Positions 25,920 through 34,349 of a stretch of DNA of 64,000 nt are shown here, in pieces. The first letter of the stretch is position 1. Each line of letters starts with the position of its first letter. This DNA comes from Falsiroseomonas selenitidurans. GTDB lineage: Bacteria; Pseudomonadota; Alphaproteobacteria; Acetobacterales; Acetobacteraceae. Made by a program: the position numbers and the translations under genes. The notes under the pieces were generated by a model. It searched no databases. It saw only the letters and a list, made by a program, of their open reading frames with translations, and was not told the origin of the DNA. The DNA is taken from positions 62,001 to 126,000 of the forward strand of contig NZ_JAAVNE010000003.1 of NCBI RefSeq assembly GCF_012103215.1, in the 5' to 3' direction.

Positions 25920-27884
25920 ATGCGAACCAAGTCCCTGATCCTGGCTGCGCCCCTGGCGCTGGCCTTCCTGCCGCTGCCCTTCCTGGCGCTGCCAGAAGCC
26001 CGGGCGCAGACCGCCATCCCGGATACCATCGTCACCGCCACGCGCATCCCGACCGAGGCGGAGCGCGTGCCGGCCGCCGTCACCGTGCTGACCCGCGCGG
26101 AGATCGAGGAACGCGGCTACCAGAGCCTGACGGAGGCGCTGTCCGCCGTGCCTGGCCTGCACATGGTGCAGGCCGGCGGGCTGGGCCAGCAATCCAGCGC
26201 CTTCCTGCGCGGCACCGCCTCCCGCCAGGTGCTGGTGCTGCTGGATGGCGTGCCGCTGAACGACCCGGCGGAGGCCAACGGCGCCTTCAACTTCGGCAAT
26301 GAACTGCTGGGGGACATCGAGCGCATCGAGGTGGTGCGCGGCCCAGCCTCCGCGCTGTATGGCTCCGGCGCCATCGGCGGGGTGATCAACCTGGTGACGC
26401 GCCGCGCCCCGGCCGGCCAGCCGATGCAGGTCTTCGGCGATTTGGCCGGCGGCAGCCAGGCCACGGCGCGCGGCACGCTGGGGGTGGCCGGCAACCAGGG
26501 CGGCTTCAACTGGCTGCTGGCCGGCCAGGGCCTGACCAGCCAGGGCAGCGACGCCACGCCGCGCCGCTTCGCCGCCGACACGAAGGAGACGGAATCCTTC
26601 CGCGCCGGCGCCGCCACCGCGCGGCTCGGCTGGGCATCCGGTGACGGCACGCTGGTGGAAGGCCTGCTGCGCTGGCGGGAGAACCGGATCGAGCTGGACA
26701 ATGTCCCGAACGACGACCCGAACTACACCGGCAATGACCGCCGCTGGTACGGCCAGCTGCGCGGCGAGACGGCGCTGCTGGAGGGCGCCTGGACCACCGG
26801 GCTGCGGCTGGCCGTGACGGAGGACCGGCGGCGCTACCTGAACCTGCCGGATGCCGGTTCCTCCGCCAGCACGGACGATCTGTACCGCGGCCAGCGGCAG
26901 ACGCTGGACTGGGGCAACCGGGTGCGGCTGGGCGATCTCGGCGTGCTGCGGGATGCCGGGCTCGCCTTCGGCGTGACGCATGAGCGGGAGAGCGTGGACG
27001 CCACCTCCGGCTCCCCCTTCTTCCGCACCGTGACCAACGCCACGGCGCGGTCCACCGCCGTGCATTCGGGCGTCCAGGCCAGGCTGGGGGAGCGGCTGGA
27101 CCTTTCGGCCGGGCTGCGCCAGGACCTGGCGGAGGATTACGACGGCTTCCTGTCCTGGCGCGCCGGGGCGGTGCTGGCGGTGCCGGAAGTGGCCTCCCGC
27201 CTCCGGCTGGCCAGCGGCACGGCGTTCAAGGCGCCCTCGCTGTACCAGCGCTTCGGCCGCATCGGCAGCTTCTTCCAGGGCAATCCGGACCTCGACCCGG
27301 AAACCTCCTTCGCCTGGGAAGCCGGGATCGAGACCGACGTGCCGGTGTTCGGCCGCAGCGACGGCGCGACCCTGTCGGCGACCTATTTCGACATCCGCAC
27401 GCGGGACCTGATCAACTTCAACCGCAGCTTCTCCAGCCTGGAGAACATCGAGAAGGCGCGCTCCCAGGGCGTGGAGCTGGGCGTGACCCTGCGCCCCGCG
27501 CCCTGGCTGCAGGCGCGCGCGAGCTGGACGGTGACGGAGGCGCGGGACGAGACCACGGAGGCACCGCTGGCCCGCCGGCCGCGCAACGTGGTGGCGTTCA
27601 ATGCCCGCATCGCGCCGCTGCCGCGGCTGGTGGTGGCGCCGGAGGTGCTGTTCACCGGCCCCTCCCCGGAAACCGCCGCCTATGACGATGCCGGCAACTT
27701 CGTCTCCGGCGTCACCTACAACAAGGCGGGCACGGTGCTGAACCTGACCGCGACCTACCAGGTGACGCCGGCGGTCGCCGCCTATGTCGAAGGGCGCAAC
27801 CTGGGCAACAGCCGGTGGGAGCCGGCGAACGGCTTCGTCACGCCCGGGCGCAGCCTGCTGGTGGGCTCCCGCTTCGTGTTCTGA
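25920..27884 (+). CDS. btuB: TonB-dependent receptor, BtuB (cobalamin)
   Basis: A 654-residue outer-membrane receptor. It has a signal peptide ending ARAQ and a TonB box region DTIVTATRIPTEAE. The plug domain follows (RAEIEERGYQSLTEALSAVP, RIEVVRGPASALYGSGAIGG), then a 22-strand barrel ending in LLVGSRFVF. GGAGG precedes the ATG at 25920. The cobalamin riboswitch upstream assigns the substrate. The inner-membrane BtuCDF genes are not in this window. The stop is followed by a double hairpin shared with the convergent gene. Confidence 0.93.
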   Translation: MRTKSLILAAPLALAFLPLPFLALPEARAQTAIPDTIVTATRIPTEAERVPAAVTVLTRAEIEERGYQSLTEALSAVPGLHMVQAGGLGQQSSAFLRGTASRQVLVLLDGVPLNDPAEANGAFNFGNELLGDIERIEVVRGPASALYGSGAIGGVINLVTRRAPAGQPMQVFGDLAGGSQATARGTLGVAGNQGGFNWLLAGQGLTSQGSDATPRRFAADTKETESFRAGAATARLGWASGDGTLVEGLLRWRENRIELDNVPNDDPNYTGNDRRWYGQLRGETALLEGAWTTGLRLAVTEDRRRYLNLPDAGSSASTDDLYRGQRQTLDWGNRVRLGDLGVLRDAGLAFGVTHERESVDATSGSPFFRTVTNATARSTAVHSGVQARLGERLDLSAGLRQDLAEDYDGFLSWRAGAVLAVPEVASRLRLASGTAFKAPSLYQRFGRIGSFFQGNPDLDPETSFAWEAGIETDVPVFGRSDGATLSATYFDIRTRDLINFNRSFSSLENIEKARSQGVELGVTLRPAPWLQARASWTVTEARDETTEAPLARRPRNVVAFNARIAPLPRLVVAPEVLFTGPSPETAAYDDAGNFVSGVTYNKAGTVLNLTATYQVTPAVAAYVEGRNLGNSRWEPANGFVTPGRSLLVGSRFVF

Positions 27885-27890
27885 GGACAG

Positions 27891-27968
27891 GCCAACGGCC
27901 GCTTCCAGCGGCCCGTCGCGGCACAGGCCGCGGCGGCCGTTGGCCGCTCGCCCGCCTGCAGCGGGCGA
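27891..27968. terminator. Bidirectional terminator region
   Basis: Two perfect inverted repeats lie between the convergent btuB and WD40 genes. One has 12-base arms (27891-27902 and 27933-27944) around 30 bases. The other has 8-base arms (27948-27955 and 27961-27968) around CTGCA. The second is a compact hairpin followed by TT on the plus strand. Together they probably end transcripts from both sides. Confidence 0.6.
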
Positions 27969-27981
27969 TTGTCGCGCCGCC

Positions 27982-29235
27982 TTACTCCGGCCGCGTCGCC
28001 CGTTCGAGGAAATCCAGCAGCGCGGCCAGATCCTCGGCCTGGCCCACGGTCTGCACCGGCATCCGCGTGCCCGGCGTCACCACGTCCGGGCCGCGGGTGA
28101 ACAGATCCGCCACCGTCTCCCGCGTCCAGACGATGTCGCCGCGCGCCAGGCGGTCGGAATAGGCATAGCCGGGCAGGCTGCCCATGCGGCGGCCGAACAG
28201 CCCATGCAGGCTGGGCCCGGCCATCGGCCCGGCATCGGGGCGCAGTGCATGGCAGGCGGCGCAGGCGCGGAACACCCGCGCGCCCTGCGGGTGCAGCCCC
28301 TCCGGCAGCGTCGCGGCCTCCGCCGGCTCCACCGCGCCGATCGGCCGGCCGGTGGCGGCATCCCAGCGCCGCACCCGGCGATCCGTGCCGCCGGTGTAGA
28401 GGCTGCGCCCATCCGGTGCCCAGGCGACGGACCAGACCGGCAGACCCGGCCCTTCCAGCGTGTGGCGCAGGCGCAGCGACGCCACCTCCCACACCGTCAC
28501 ATCGCCGCCGAGCCCGGCGGCGGCCACCGCGCTGCCGTCCGGGCTGGCGGCCAGCGCCACGATCGGCCGGGCGCCGGCCGCCACTTCGCGCACCCCGCCA
28601 TCCGCGGCCACCAGGCGCAGCCGGCCATCGGCGCCGCCCACTGCCAGCACATCGCCCGGCAGCGGCGCCAGGGCGTTCAGCGGCAGGCCGAACTCGGCCA
28701 GCGTCAGCGGCACCTCGCCGGCCGGCCACAGGCGCAGCGTGCCATCGGCGCCGGCCGTGGCCACCAGCCCATCGGAGCGGAAGCCGATGGCGCCGACCTG
28801 GCCCTGGTGGCCCTCCAGCACCCGGACGCCGCCGCCCGCCAGATCCCAGACCCGCCCGGTGCCATCCCAGGAGGCCGAGGCCAGAAGCCCGCCGGAGGCC
28901 GCCAGCCCCACCACCGGCCCGCGATGTCCCGCCAGCACCCGCAGCGGCGCGGGCCCCGGCGCGGCCGGCCACAACGCCACCTGGCCATCCTGGCCGCTGC
29001 TGGCGAAGCCGCCGCCGGGCAGGGCCGCCAGCGCCTCCACCGCGCCCTGATGCCAGCGCAGCACGGCGCGCGCCCGGATCGCCCCCGGCGCCCACAGGAT
29101 CATCGCGTGGTCGAAGCCGCCGGAGGCCAGGCTGCCATCGGCCGCCGCCGCCAGCGCCCGCACCGGGCCGCCATGCGCGGCCTCCTGCGCCCGAAGCGGT
29201 TGCACCAGCAGCAGCAGGAGGATCAGCGCGCGCAT
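27982..29235 (-). CDS. WD40-repeat / cytochrome c fusion protein
   Basis: A 417-residue exported protein (signal RALILLLLLVQPLRAQ). Residues 20-310 are about seven WD40-like blades (for example GGPVRALAAAADGSLASGG and GHQGQVGAIGFRSDGLVAT), enough for one propeller. Residues 320-417 are a class I c-type cytochrome with heme motif CAACH and a probable axial methionine in GTRMPVQ. It should sit in the periplasm with one covalent heme. WD40-cytochrome fusions occur in several proteobacteria; the electron partner is unknown. Start ATG 29235. Confidence 0.82.
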   Translation of the reverse strand: MRALILLLLLVQPLRAQEAAHGGPVRALAAAADGSLASGGFDHAMILWAPGAIRARAVLRWHQGAVEALAALPGGGFASSGQDGQVALWPAAPGPAPLRVLAGHRGPVVGLAASGGLLASASWDGTGRVWDLAGGGVRVLEGHQGQVGAIGFRSDGLVATAGADGTLRLWPAGEVPLTLAEFGLPLNALAPLPGDVLAVGGADGRLRLVAADGGVREVAAGARPIVALAASPDGSAVAAAGLGGDVTVWEVASLRLRHTLEGPGLPVWSVAWAPDGRSLYTGGTDRRVRRWDAATGRPIGAVEPAEAATLPEGLHPQGARVFRACAACHALRPDAGPMAGPSLHGLFGRRMGSLPGYAYSDRLARGDIVWTRETVADLFTRGPDVVTPGTRMPVQTVGQAEDLAALLDFLERATRPE

Positions 29236-29303
29236 CGCCCCAGGATGGCGCCGCCGCGCCGCTGGTCTAGCCTGATCCGGCAACCAGACGGGAATTTGCA
29301 GTG

Positions 29304-30068
29304 ATGGGCACGGAGACCGAGGTGATGTGGGCGCGGCTGACCGCCGCCGAGATCCAGGCACGGGCGCAGCCGGAGACGGTGGTGCTGATCCCCGTCGCCT
29401 CCATCGAGCAGCACGGCCCGCATCTGGCCGTCGGCGTGGACACGGTGCTGGCCACCGCGGTGGCGGAACGCACGGCGCGGCGGCTGCAGGCGGCCGGCAC
29501 GCCCGCCCTGGTGACGCCGACCCTCTGGTCCGGCCTGGCGGAACACCACATGGCCTTCGGCGGCACCATGACGCTGGACCTGGCCACCTTCTCGGCCCTG
29601 GTCGGCGGCATCGCCCGCAGCGTCGCCCGGCACGGCTTCCGCCGCATCGCCCTGGTGAACGGCCATGGCGGCAACACCGAAGCCATCGCCAGCGCCGCCA
29701 TCGAGCTGACCCGGGCGCTGGCCGTGCCGGTGGTGGGGCTGACCTACTGGCTGGCCAATGCCGACACCTTCGGGCCGATCCTGGAAAGCCAGCCCAACGT
29801 CATGCATGCCTGCGAGGCCGAGACCTCCATGATGATGGCGCTCGCCCCGGATTGCGTGCGGGCGGAGCGGATCGAGACCGCGGTGCCGAAGCGCTTCGCC
29901 CCGCCCGCCCCGCCCGGCTTCAAGCGCAGCCGCCCCTTCGCCGAGATGACGGACACCGGGGTGATCGGCGACCCGCGCAAGGCCAGCGCCGAGAAGGGCG
30001 AACGGCTGCTGGAGGCCGCGGCCGGGCGCCTCGCCACGGAATTCGCCCGGCCGGAGCTGTGGCGCTGA
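29304..30068 (+). CDS. Creatininase-family amidohydrolase
   Basis: A 254-residue creatininase-superfamily protein. Metal-binding motifs are visible: IEQHGPHLAVGVDT (about residues 32-45), LVNGHGGN around 115, and the glutamate in HACEAETSMMM. Members hydrolyse creatinine, formamides or related amides; the substrate is not decided. I chose the ATG at 29304 directly behind a GTG at 29301. It abuts the convergent metalloprotease gene with no base between the stops. Confidence 0.85.
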   Translation: MGTETEVMWARLTAAEIQARAQPETVVLIPVASIEQHGPHLAVGVDTVLATAVAERTARRLQAAGTPALVTPTLWSGLAEHHMAFGGTMTLDLATFSALVGGIARSVARHGFRRIALVNGHGGNTEAIASAAIELTRALAVPVVGLTYWLANADTFGPILESQPNVMHACEAETSMMMALAPDCVRAERIETAVPKRFAPPAPPGFKRSRPFAEMTDTGVIGDPRKASAEKGERLLEAAAGRLATEFARPELWR

Positions 30069-31760
30069 TCAGGCGACGAGGTCGGCGGCGGTGAGCTGCG
30101 CCCGGGTCAGCCCGGCCAGCACCACGCCATCGCCGCCGCCCAGGTCGAAGGCCAGGCCGCCGGCCTCCTGCTCCGCCGCCGCCAGCAGCGCGGCGGCATC
30201 CCGGCCGAAGCCGGTCAGCAGCAGGCGGTCCTGGCCGGGGGCGAAATCCAGGATGCGGTCCATCCCCTCGCCCCGGCGCAGCACGAACAGGTCCGCGCCG
30301 GCGCCGCCCAGCAGCGTGTCCTGGCCGGCACGGCCTTCCAGCACGTCGTTGCCCGCCAGGCCTTCCAGCCGGTTGGCGGCGGCGTTGCCGGTCAGCCAAT
30401 TGGCCAGGGCATTGCCGATGCCGGTGGCGGCGCCGGGGGCCAGCACCAGCGCCTCCGCGGCCTCCGCCAGGATGGTGGTGGTGGCGGCGCCCACCACCGT
30501 GTCCACGCCCGCCGCGAACAGTTCCAGCACCACATCGCCGGGGTCGTCGGTGCGGTAGCGGTCATGGCCGGTGCCGCCGGCCAGCGTGTCCGCGCCGCTG
30601 CCGCCCTCCAGCACATCGTCGCCCGCGCGGCCCTCCAGCAAATCGCGCCCGGCGCCGCCCTGCAGGTGGTTCGCGCCGTCGTTGCCGCGCAGCGTGTCGG
30701 CGCCGACGCCGCCGATGGCGCCTTCGATCAGGGCGGCGGGGTTTTCCTGGTCCAGCAGGGCGTTGAACACATTGCCGCGCGCCCGCACCTCCAGCCCGCT
30801 GCGGTTGTCCAGCAAGGCGAGCTGCCCGGCGGCGGTGACGGACCAGCCGCCGGGCGCCAGATCCACCGCCACCCCGCCGGCATAGGCCGAGAGGTCATAG
30901 GTATCGACGCCGCCGCCATCCCAGATGGTCAGGAACACCCGGTTCGCGCCCGGCGCGCCCTGGCCGGCGCCATCGATCCGCATCTCCCCCGTCGCCGGAT
31001 CCCAGGCATAGACCGTGTTGCCGGGCCGCGTGGTGTAGTCGGCACCGTACAGGTGCTGCAGGGCGGCGATGTCCAGCATCATCCAGCCCTGCGGATAGTC
31101 CCAGGCGCCATTGGTGTAGCCGCCGGTGGAGGAGAGCCCCGGATGGGAGCGATAGGACATCACGGTGTATTCCAGCGTGTCCCATTCCCGCGGCATCGGC
31201 GCGAAGCCGTTGCTGGATTCATGCGGGTGCTTCAGGCCCAGCGCGTGGCCCAGCTCATGCACCGCCACCAGGTGCCCGTAGCTGCCGAGGCCGGGCGTGT
31301 CGAAGGCGCTGCGGCTGCCGAACCAGACATCGCCGCCCTCCCGCCCATTGGGGTAATAGGCCCAGGCGGTGGCGGGGACCGAGGAGCGGGCGATGCGGAT
31401 ATCCGCCGACCAGTCCTCGGCGGCCTCGGCCAGCACCAAATTCGTCAGGCTGGCGACATCGCCCAGCAGGATGTCGCGCACCGCGCTGCGCATGGCGGCG
31501 CTGACGGGCGCGTAGCCGCGTGTCGGCTCGCTGGTGCCATACCAGGATTCATAGTCGCGACCGCTGTCGGTGAAGGCGAAGGTGACGGCGCCGGACATGT
31601 CCCAGGCATAGCCGCTGAGCAGGCCGTCCACCCCCTGATGGCCGGTGCCGGTGAAGGCGAAGCGCGGCGCGGCCCCCTGCGGCTGGCCGGCACCGGGCGT
31701 GCCGCCGGCAGCCTGGCCGTCGTCATTGACCCCTGGGCGGGGCCGGCAAAGCCAGCACAT
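30069..31760 (-). CDS. Serralysin-like M10 metalloprotease with RTX repeats
   Basis: A 563-residue secreted protease. The zinc motif [11 protein letters not shown] spans residues 168-178, and the Met-turn VMSYRSHPG is at 200-208. The M10 C-terminal region follows to about 350. Two groups of RTX nonapeptides ([10 protein letters not shown] and [11 protein letters not shown] near 360-400; [10 protein letters not shown] and [10 protein letters not shown] near 468-493) bind calcium and target the type I secretion system. No signal peptide is expected and none is seen. The start at 31760 is uncertain; the domain itself begins near residue 33. No type I exporter genes are in the window. Confidence 0.82.
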   Translation of the reverse strand: MCWLCRPRPGVNDDGQAAGGTPGAGQPQGAAPRFAFTGTGHQGVDGLLSGYAWDMSGAVTFAFTDSGRDYESWYGTSEPTRGYAPVSAAMRSAVRDILLGDVASLTNLVLAEAAEDWSADIRIARSSVPATAWAYYPNGREGGDVWFGSRSAFDTPGLGSYGHLVAVHELGHALGLKHPHESSNGFAPMPREWDTLEYTVMSYRSHPGLSSTGGYTNGAWDYPQGWMMLDIAALQHLYGADYTTRPGNTVYAWDPATGEMRIDGAGQGAPGANRVFLTIWDGGGVDTYDLSAYAGGVAVDLAPGGWSVTAAGQLALLDNRSGLEVRARGNVFNALLDQENPAALIEGAIGGVGADTLRGNDGANHLQGGAGRDLLEGRAGDDVLEGGSGADTLAGGTGHDRYRTDDPGDVVLELFAAGVDTVVGAATTTILAEAAEALVLAPGAATGIGNALANWLTGNAAANRLEGLAGNDVLEGRAGQDTLLGGAGADLFVLRRGEGMDRILDFAPGQDRLLLTGFGRDAAALLAAAEQEAGGLAFDLGGGDGVVLAGLTRAQLTAADLVA

Positions 31761-31952
31761 GGCCTGGAATCCGGGAAGCCCGGCGCGCCTGGCCCGCCAC
31801 GCCGCCCTCGGCGGGCCGAGGCTGCATCCGGTGCCTGCCCTCCGCCTGTTGCGGGGCCTGCTGCAGGGACCCGCGCCGACAGGCCCCGCAGCACCATTCT
31901 GGCCGGGACCGATGAACCGCGGGTGAATGCGATGGTGGCGGGTGCGGGCTTC

Positions 31953-32020
31953 TGCGGCGGAGCCGCGGGGGGCGTGTGCGGCGGAGCCGCGGGGGCGTGT
32001 GCGGCGGAGCCGCGGGGGGC
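31953..32020 (+). repeat. Three tandem copies of a self-complementary 23-24 base unit
   Basis: TGCGGCGGAGCCGC occurs at 31953, 31977 and 32000, each followed by a G-run and GCGTG. Each core can fold as GCGGC-GGA-GCCGC. The array lies in the 315-base gap between the metalloprotease start and tRNA-Gln. No gene is visible in that gap. Confidence 0.7.
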
Positions 32021-32075
32021 GGTTGCAGCCAGGCGCCGGCTGCGCTACGCGCTGCGCCGGAGCCGACGCGCCGGA

Positions 32076-32150
32076 TGGGGCGTAGCCAAGCGGTAAGGCA
32101 GCGGTTTTTGGTACCGCCATTCCCAGGTTCGAATCCTGGCGCCCCAACCA
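32076..32150 (+). tRNA. tRNA-Gln (TTG anticodon)
   Basis: A 75-base cloverleaf with encoded CCA. The acceptor arm TGGGGCG pairs with CGCCCCA. The anticodon stem GCGGT/ACCGC encloses TTTTGGT, giving anticodon TTG (glutamine, codon CAA). The T arm is CCAGG-TTCGAAT-CCTGG. No integrase or duplicated 3' end is seen next to it. Confidence 0.95.
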
Positions 32151-32238
32151 GTTCCCCCTGTCCCGCGATGCGGCGTGGCGCCCGACGTGAGGGCCGCCGC
32201 AGCCCTTCTCGAAGGCGCGGCAGAATGCATCATCCCGC

Positions 32239-32264
32239 GTAACCACCGGCGCGACCCGGGCGAA
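32239..32264 (+). promoter_or_regulatory. SigF-type promoter GTAACC-N16-CGAA
   Basis: GTAACC (32239-32244), 16 bases, then CGAA (32261-32264), on the plus strand and 37 bases before the thioredoxin-like start codon. It is identical in hexamer, spacing and tetramer to the site upstream of the sigF operon. This predicts that the thioredoxin/CcdA pair belongs to the SigF regulon. Confidence 0.72.
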
Positions 32265-32301
32265 GAGGGTGCAGCCGCACTCACACCCGGGGATTCCGCC
32301 C

Positions 32302-32691
32302 ATGCACCGCCGCACCCTGCTCGCCATCGCCACCGGCACCCTGCTGCTGAAGGTGGCGCCCGCCGCCGCCGCGGTGCGCCAGCCCTTCACCGCCGCGGGC
32401 TTCGAGGCGGCGCAGGCCGCGGGCCTGCCCATCCTCATCGAGGTCTTCGCCGATTGGTGCCCGACCTGCCAGGCGCAGAAGCCGCATGTGGCGGCCGTCG
32501 CGGCCGATCCGCGGATGCGCGAGGCGGTGCTGTTCACCATCGATTTCGACAGCCAGAAGGACGCGCTGCGGCAGCTGCGCGTCCGCACCCAATCCACGCT
32601 CATCGCTTTCCGTGGGCGGGAGGAGCGCGGCCGGGCCGTCGGCATCACCGCGCCCGACGCCATCCGGGACCTGCTGCTGCGCGCGCTGTAG
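32302..32691 (+). CDS. Exported thioredoxin-like protein
   Basis: A 129-residue thioredoxin-fold protein with a signal-like N-terminus ([20 protein letters not shown]) and active site WCPTC (C53, C56). It resembles the C-terminal domain of DsbD or periplasmic thioredoxins that pass electrons from a membrane reductase. The gene downstream is a CcdA-type membrane reductase seven bases away, so the pair acts like a split DsbD. A putative SigF promoter stands directly upstream, linking it to redox or metal stress. Confidence 0.85.
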   Translation: MHRRTLLAIATGTLLLKVAPAAAAVRQPFTAAGFEAAQAAGLPILIEVFADWCPTCQAQKPHVAAVAADPRMREAVLFTIDFDSQKDALRQLRVRTQSTLIAFRGREERGRAVGITAPDAIRDLLLRAL

Positions 32692-32698
32692 CCGGCGC

Positions 32699-33415
32699 AT
32701 GGTCTCGCTGCTGCTGGCGGGGCTGGCGGGGATCCTCGCCAGCCTCTCGCCCTGCGTGCTGCCCATCCTGCCCATCGTCCTGGCCGCGGCCGGCAGCGAG
32801 CATCGCTGGGGGCCGCTGGCCCTGACGGCCGGCCTGGCGCTGAGCTTCGCGGCGGCGGGCATGGTGCTGGGGCTTGCCGGCTTCGCGCTCGGCCTGGATG
32901 CCGAGGTGCTGCGGATCGGCGCCGCGCTGCTGATGCTGCTGGCCGGGGCGACGCTGCTGGTCTCGAGCTTGGCGGCACGGATGTCCGCCGCGGCGGAACA
33001 TGCCCTGCAGCCGGTGACGGCCTTCGCGGCGCGGATGTCGGCGCAGGGGGCGGGCGGGCAGTTCGCGCTCGGCGCGGTGCTCGGCCTGGCCTGGGCGCCC
33101 TGCACCGGGCCGGCGCTGGGCGCCGCCATCGGCCTGTCGGCGCAGGCCGGCACGGCGCCGCAGGCGGCGGCCATCATGCTGGTCTTCGCCATCGGCGCGG
33201 CCATCCCGCTGCTGGTGCTGGGCTATGCGGCGCGCAGCGCGGTACCGGCCCTGCGGCGTCGCCTGGGTGCCGCCGGCGGCGCGGCGCGCCCGCTGATGGG
33301 CGGCGCGCTGGCGCTGTTCGGCCTGCTGGTGCTCACCGGGCTGGACAAGCGCATTGAGGCCGTGGCGACGGCGGCCCTGCCGGAGGCCTGGGCCGGCCTG
33401 ATCGTGCGCTTCTGA
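32699..33415 (+). CDS. CcdA/DsbD-type membrane thiol reductase
   Basis: A 238-residue membrane protein with six helices. The paired cysteines are in [11 protein letters not shown] (about residue 19) and [12 protein letters not shown], as in CcdA and the DsbD membrane domain. These carry reducing equivalents from cytoplasmic thioredoxin across the membrane. It follows the exported thioredoxin gene by seven bases. Together they could reduce periplasmic disulfides, apocytochromes or oxidised methionine reductases. Confidence 0.85.
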   Translation: MVSLLLAGLAGILASLSPCVLPILPIVLAAAGSEHRWGPLALTAGLALSFAAAGMVLGLAGFALGLDAEVLRIGAALLMLLAGATLLVSSLAARMSAAAEHALQPVTAFAARMSAQGAGGQFALGAVLGLAWAPCTGPALGAAIGLSAQAGTAPQAAAIMLVFAIGAAIPLLVLGYAARSAVPALRRRLGAAGGAARPLMGGALALFGLLVLTGLDKRIEAVATAALPEAWAGLIVRF

Positions 33416-33488
33416 GCGCGCCGGTTGGCGCCCGCCCGGCGCTGGCCATCGCATCCGGCAGGCGATCCGGCGCCCTGCCGCGCAACCG

Positions 33489-33534
33489 CGCCGCCGAAAG
33501 GTGGGGCGGCCCGCCGCCGAAAGGTGGGGCGGCC
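33489..33534 (+). repeat. Two perfect 23-base tandem repeats
   Basis: The unit beginning CGCCGCCGAAAGGTGGGGCG is repeated exactly at 33489-33511 and 33512-33534, and a third copy starts (CGCCGCC) and breaks off. It lies in the 341-base gap between the CcdA gene and the DUF302 gene. No coding region is visible in that gap. Confidence 0.85.
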
Positions 33535-33756
33535 CGCCGCCACGCGGGCCGGTTCCGCGTTGCAGGCGGTGCGGCCCGGTCCCGGTCAGCATGACGGATG
33601 AGCGCCGCGATCGCCGGCGCCGGCATCCGCCGGCTTGGCTGCGCGCCACCTGGCGTGGCGGCCCTCCGGCTCGCCCGCCCTCGGCGGGCGAAGGTTCCAG
33701 CCCATGGGCTTTGACATCAACCCCGTCCCCACCCGCTTCCAAGGAGCAAACTGCCG

Positions 33757-34236
33757 ATGCGCCGCATCCTCCTCCTCACCGCGCTGGCCGCGGCCCTCAC
33801 CCAGCCCGCCCCGCTCCAGGCCGCAGGTCCTGGGCAGGACGGGCTGGTGACGCTGCCCAGCGCCCACGCCCTGCGCCCGACGCTGGACCGATTCGCCGCC
33901 GCCGTCCGCGCCGCCGGCTGGAAGGTGTTCGGCGAGGTGGACCACGCCGAAGCGGCGCGGGAGGCCGGGCTGCCGCTGCGCGGCCGCACCGTGGTGCTGT
34001 TCGGCAACCCCGCCGCCGGCACGCCCGGCATGGCCGCCAACCCGACGCTGGCGCTCGACCTGCCGATGCGCGTGCTGGTGTGGGAGGATGATCAGGGTGG
34101 CGTCCACATCACCCGCAGCAGCGGCGCCGACATTGCCAGCCGCGTCTTCGCCCGCCATGGCGTCGCCATCCCGCCGGAGGGGCAGCGCGGGACCGAGGCG
34201 CTGCTGGAGCGCCTCACCCGGCAGGCGGTGCAGTAG
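33757..34236 (+). CDS. DUF302-domain exported protein
   Basis: A 159-residue protein with a signal peptide (RRILLLTALAAALTQPAPLQ, cleaved after AA). The DUF302 core reads TLDRFAAAVRAAGWKVFGEV, DHAEAAREAGLPL, VVLFGNPAAGTPGMAANPTL and ALDLPMRVLVWED. DUF302 proteins are small periplasmic alpha/beta proteins of unknown function, sometimes found with redox genes. AAGGAG precedes the start. It follows the thioredoxin/CcdA pair but is separated by the tandem repeat, so co-transcription is uncertain. Confidence 0.82.
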   Translation: MRRILLLTALAAALTQPAPLQAAGPGQDGLVTLPSAHALRPTLDRFAAAVRAAGWKVFGEVDHAEAAREAGLPLRGRTVVLFGNPAAGTPGMAANPTLALDLPMRVLVWEDDQGGVHITRSSGADIASRVFARHGVAIPPEGQRGTEALLERLTRQAVQ

Positions 34237-34349
34237 CGCATCGACCCCGGCGCATTCGCCCGCGCCGGGGCCTCTCGACAGCGCCACCGCGCCAGCCCCA
34301 TAGAGACGGCGCGCCGAAGGATGCGGCACGGACCCCCGCCCGACCCGCC

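Noticed and set aside
31953-32022. The short repeats as a CRISPR array
   Set aside because: Units are directly adjacent with no spacers of unique sequence and no cas genes in the window.
31953-32150. tRNA-Gln and nearby repeats as an integration site of a mobile island
   Set aside because: No integrase, no duplicated tRNA end and no change in gene content on the right side.
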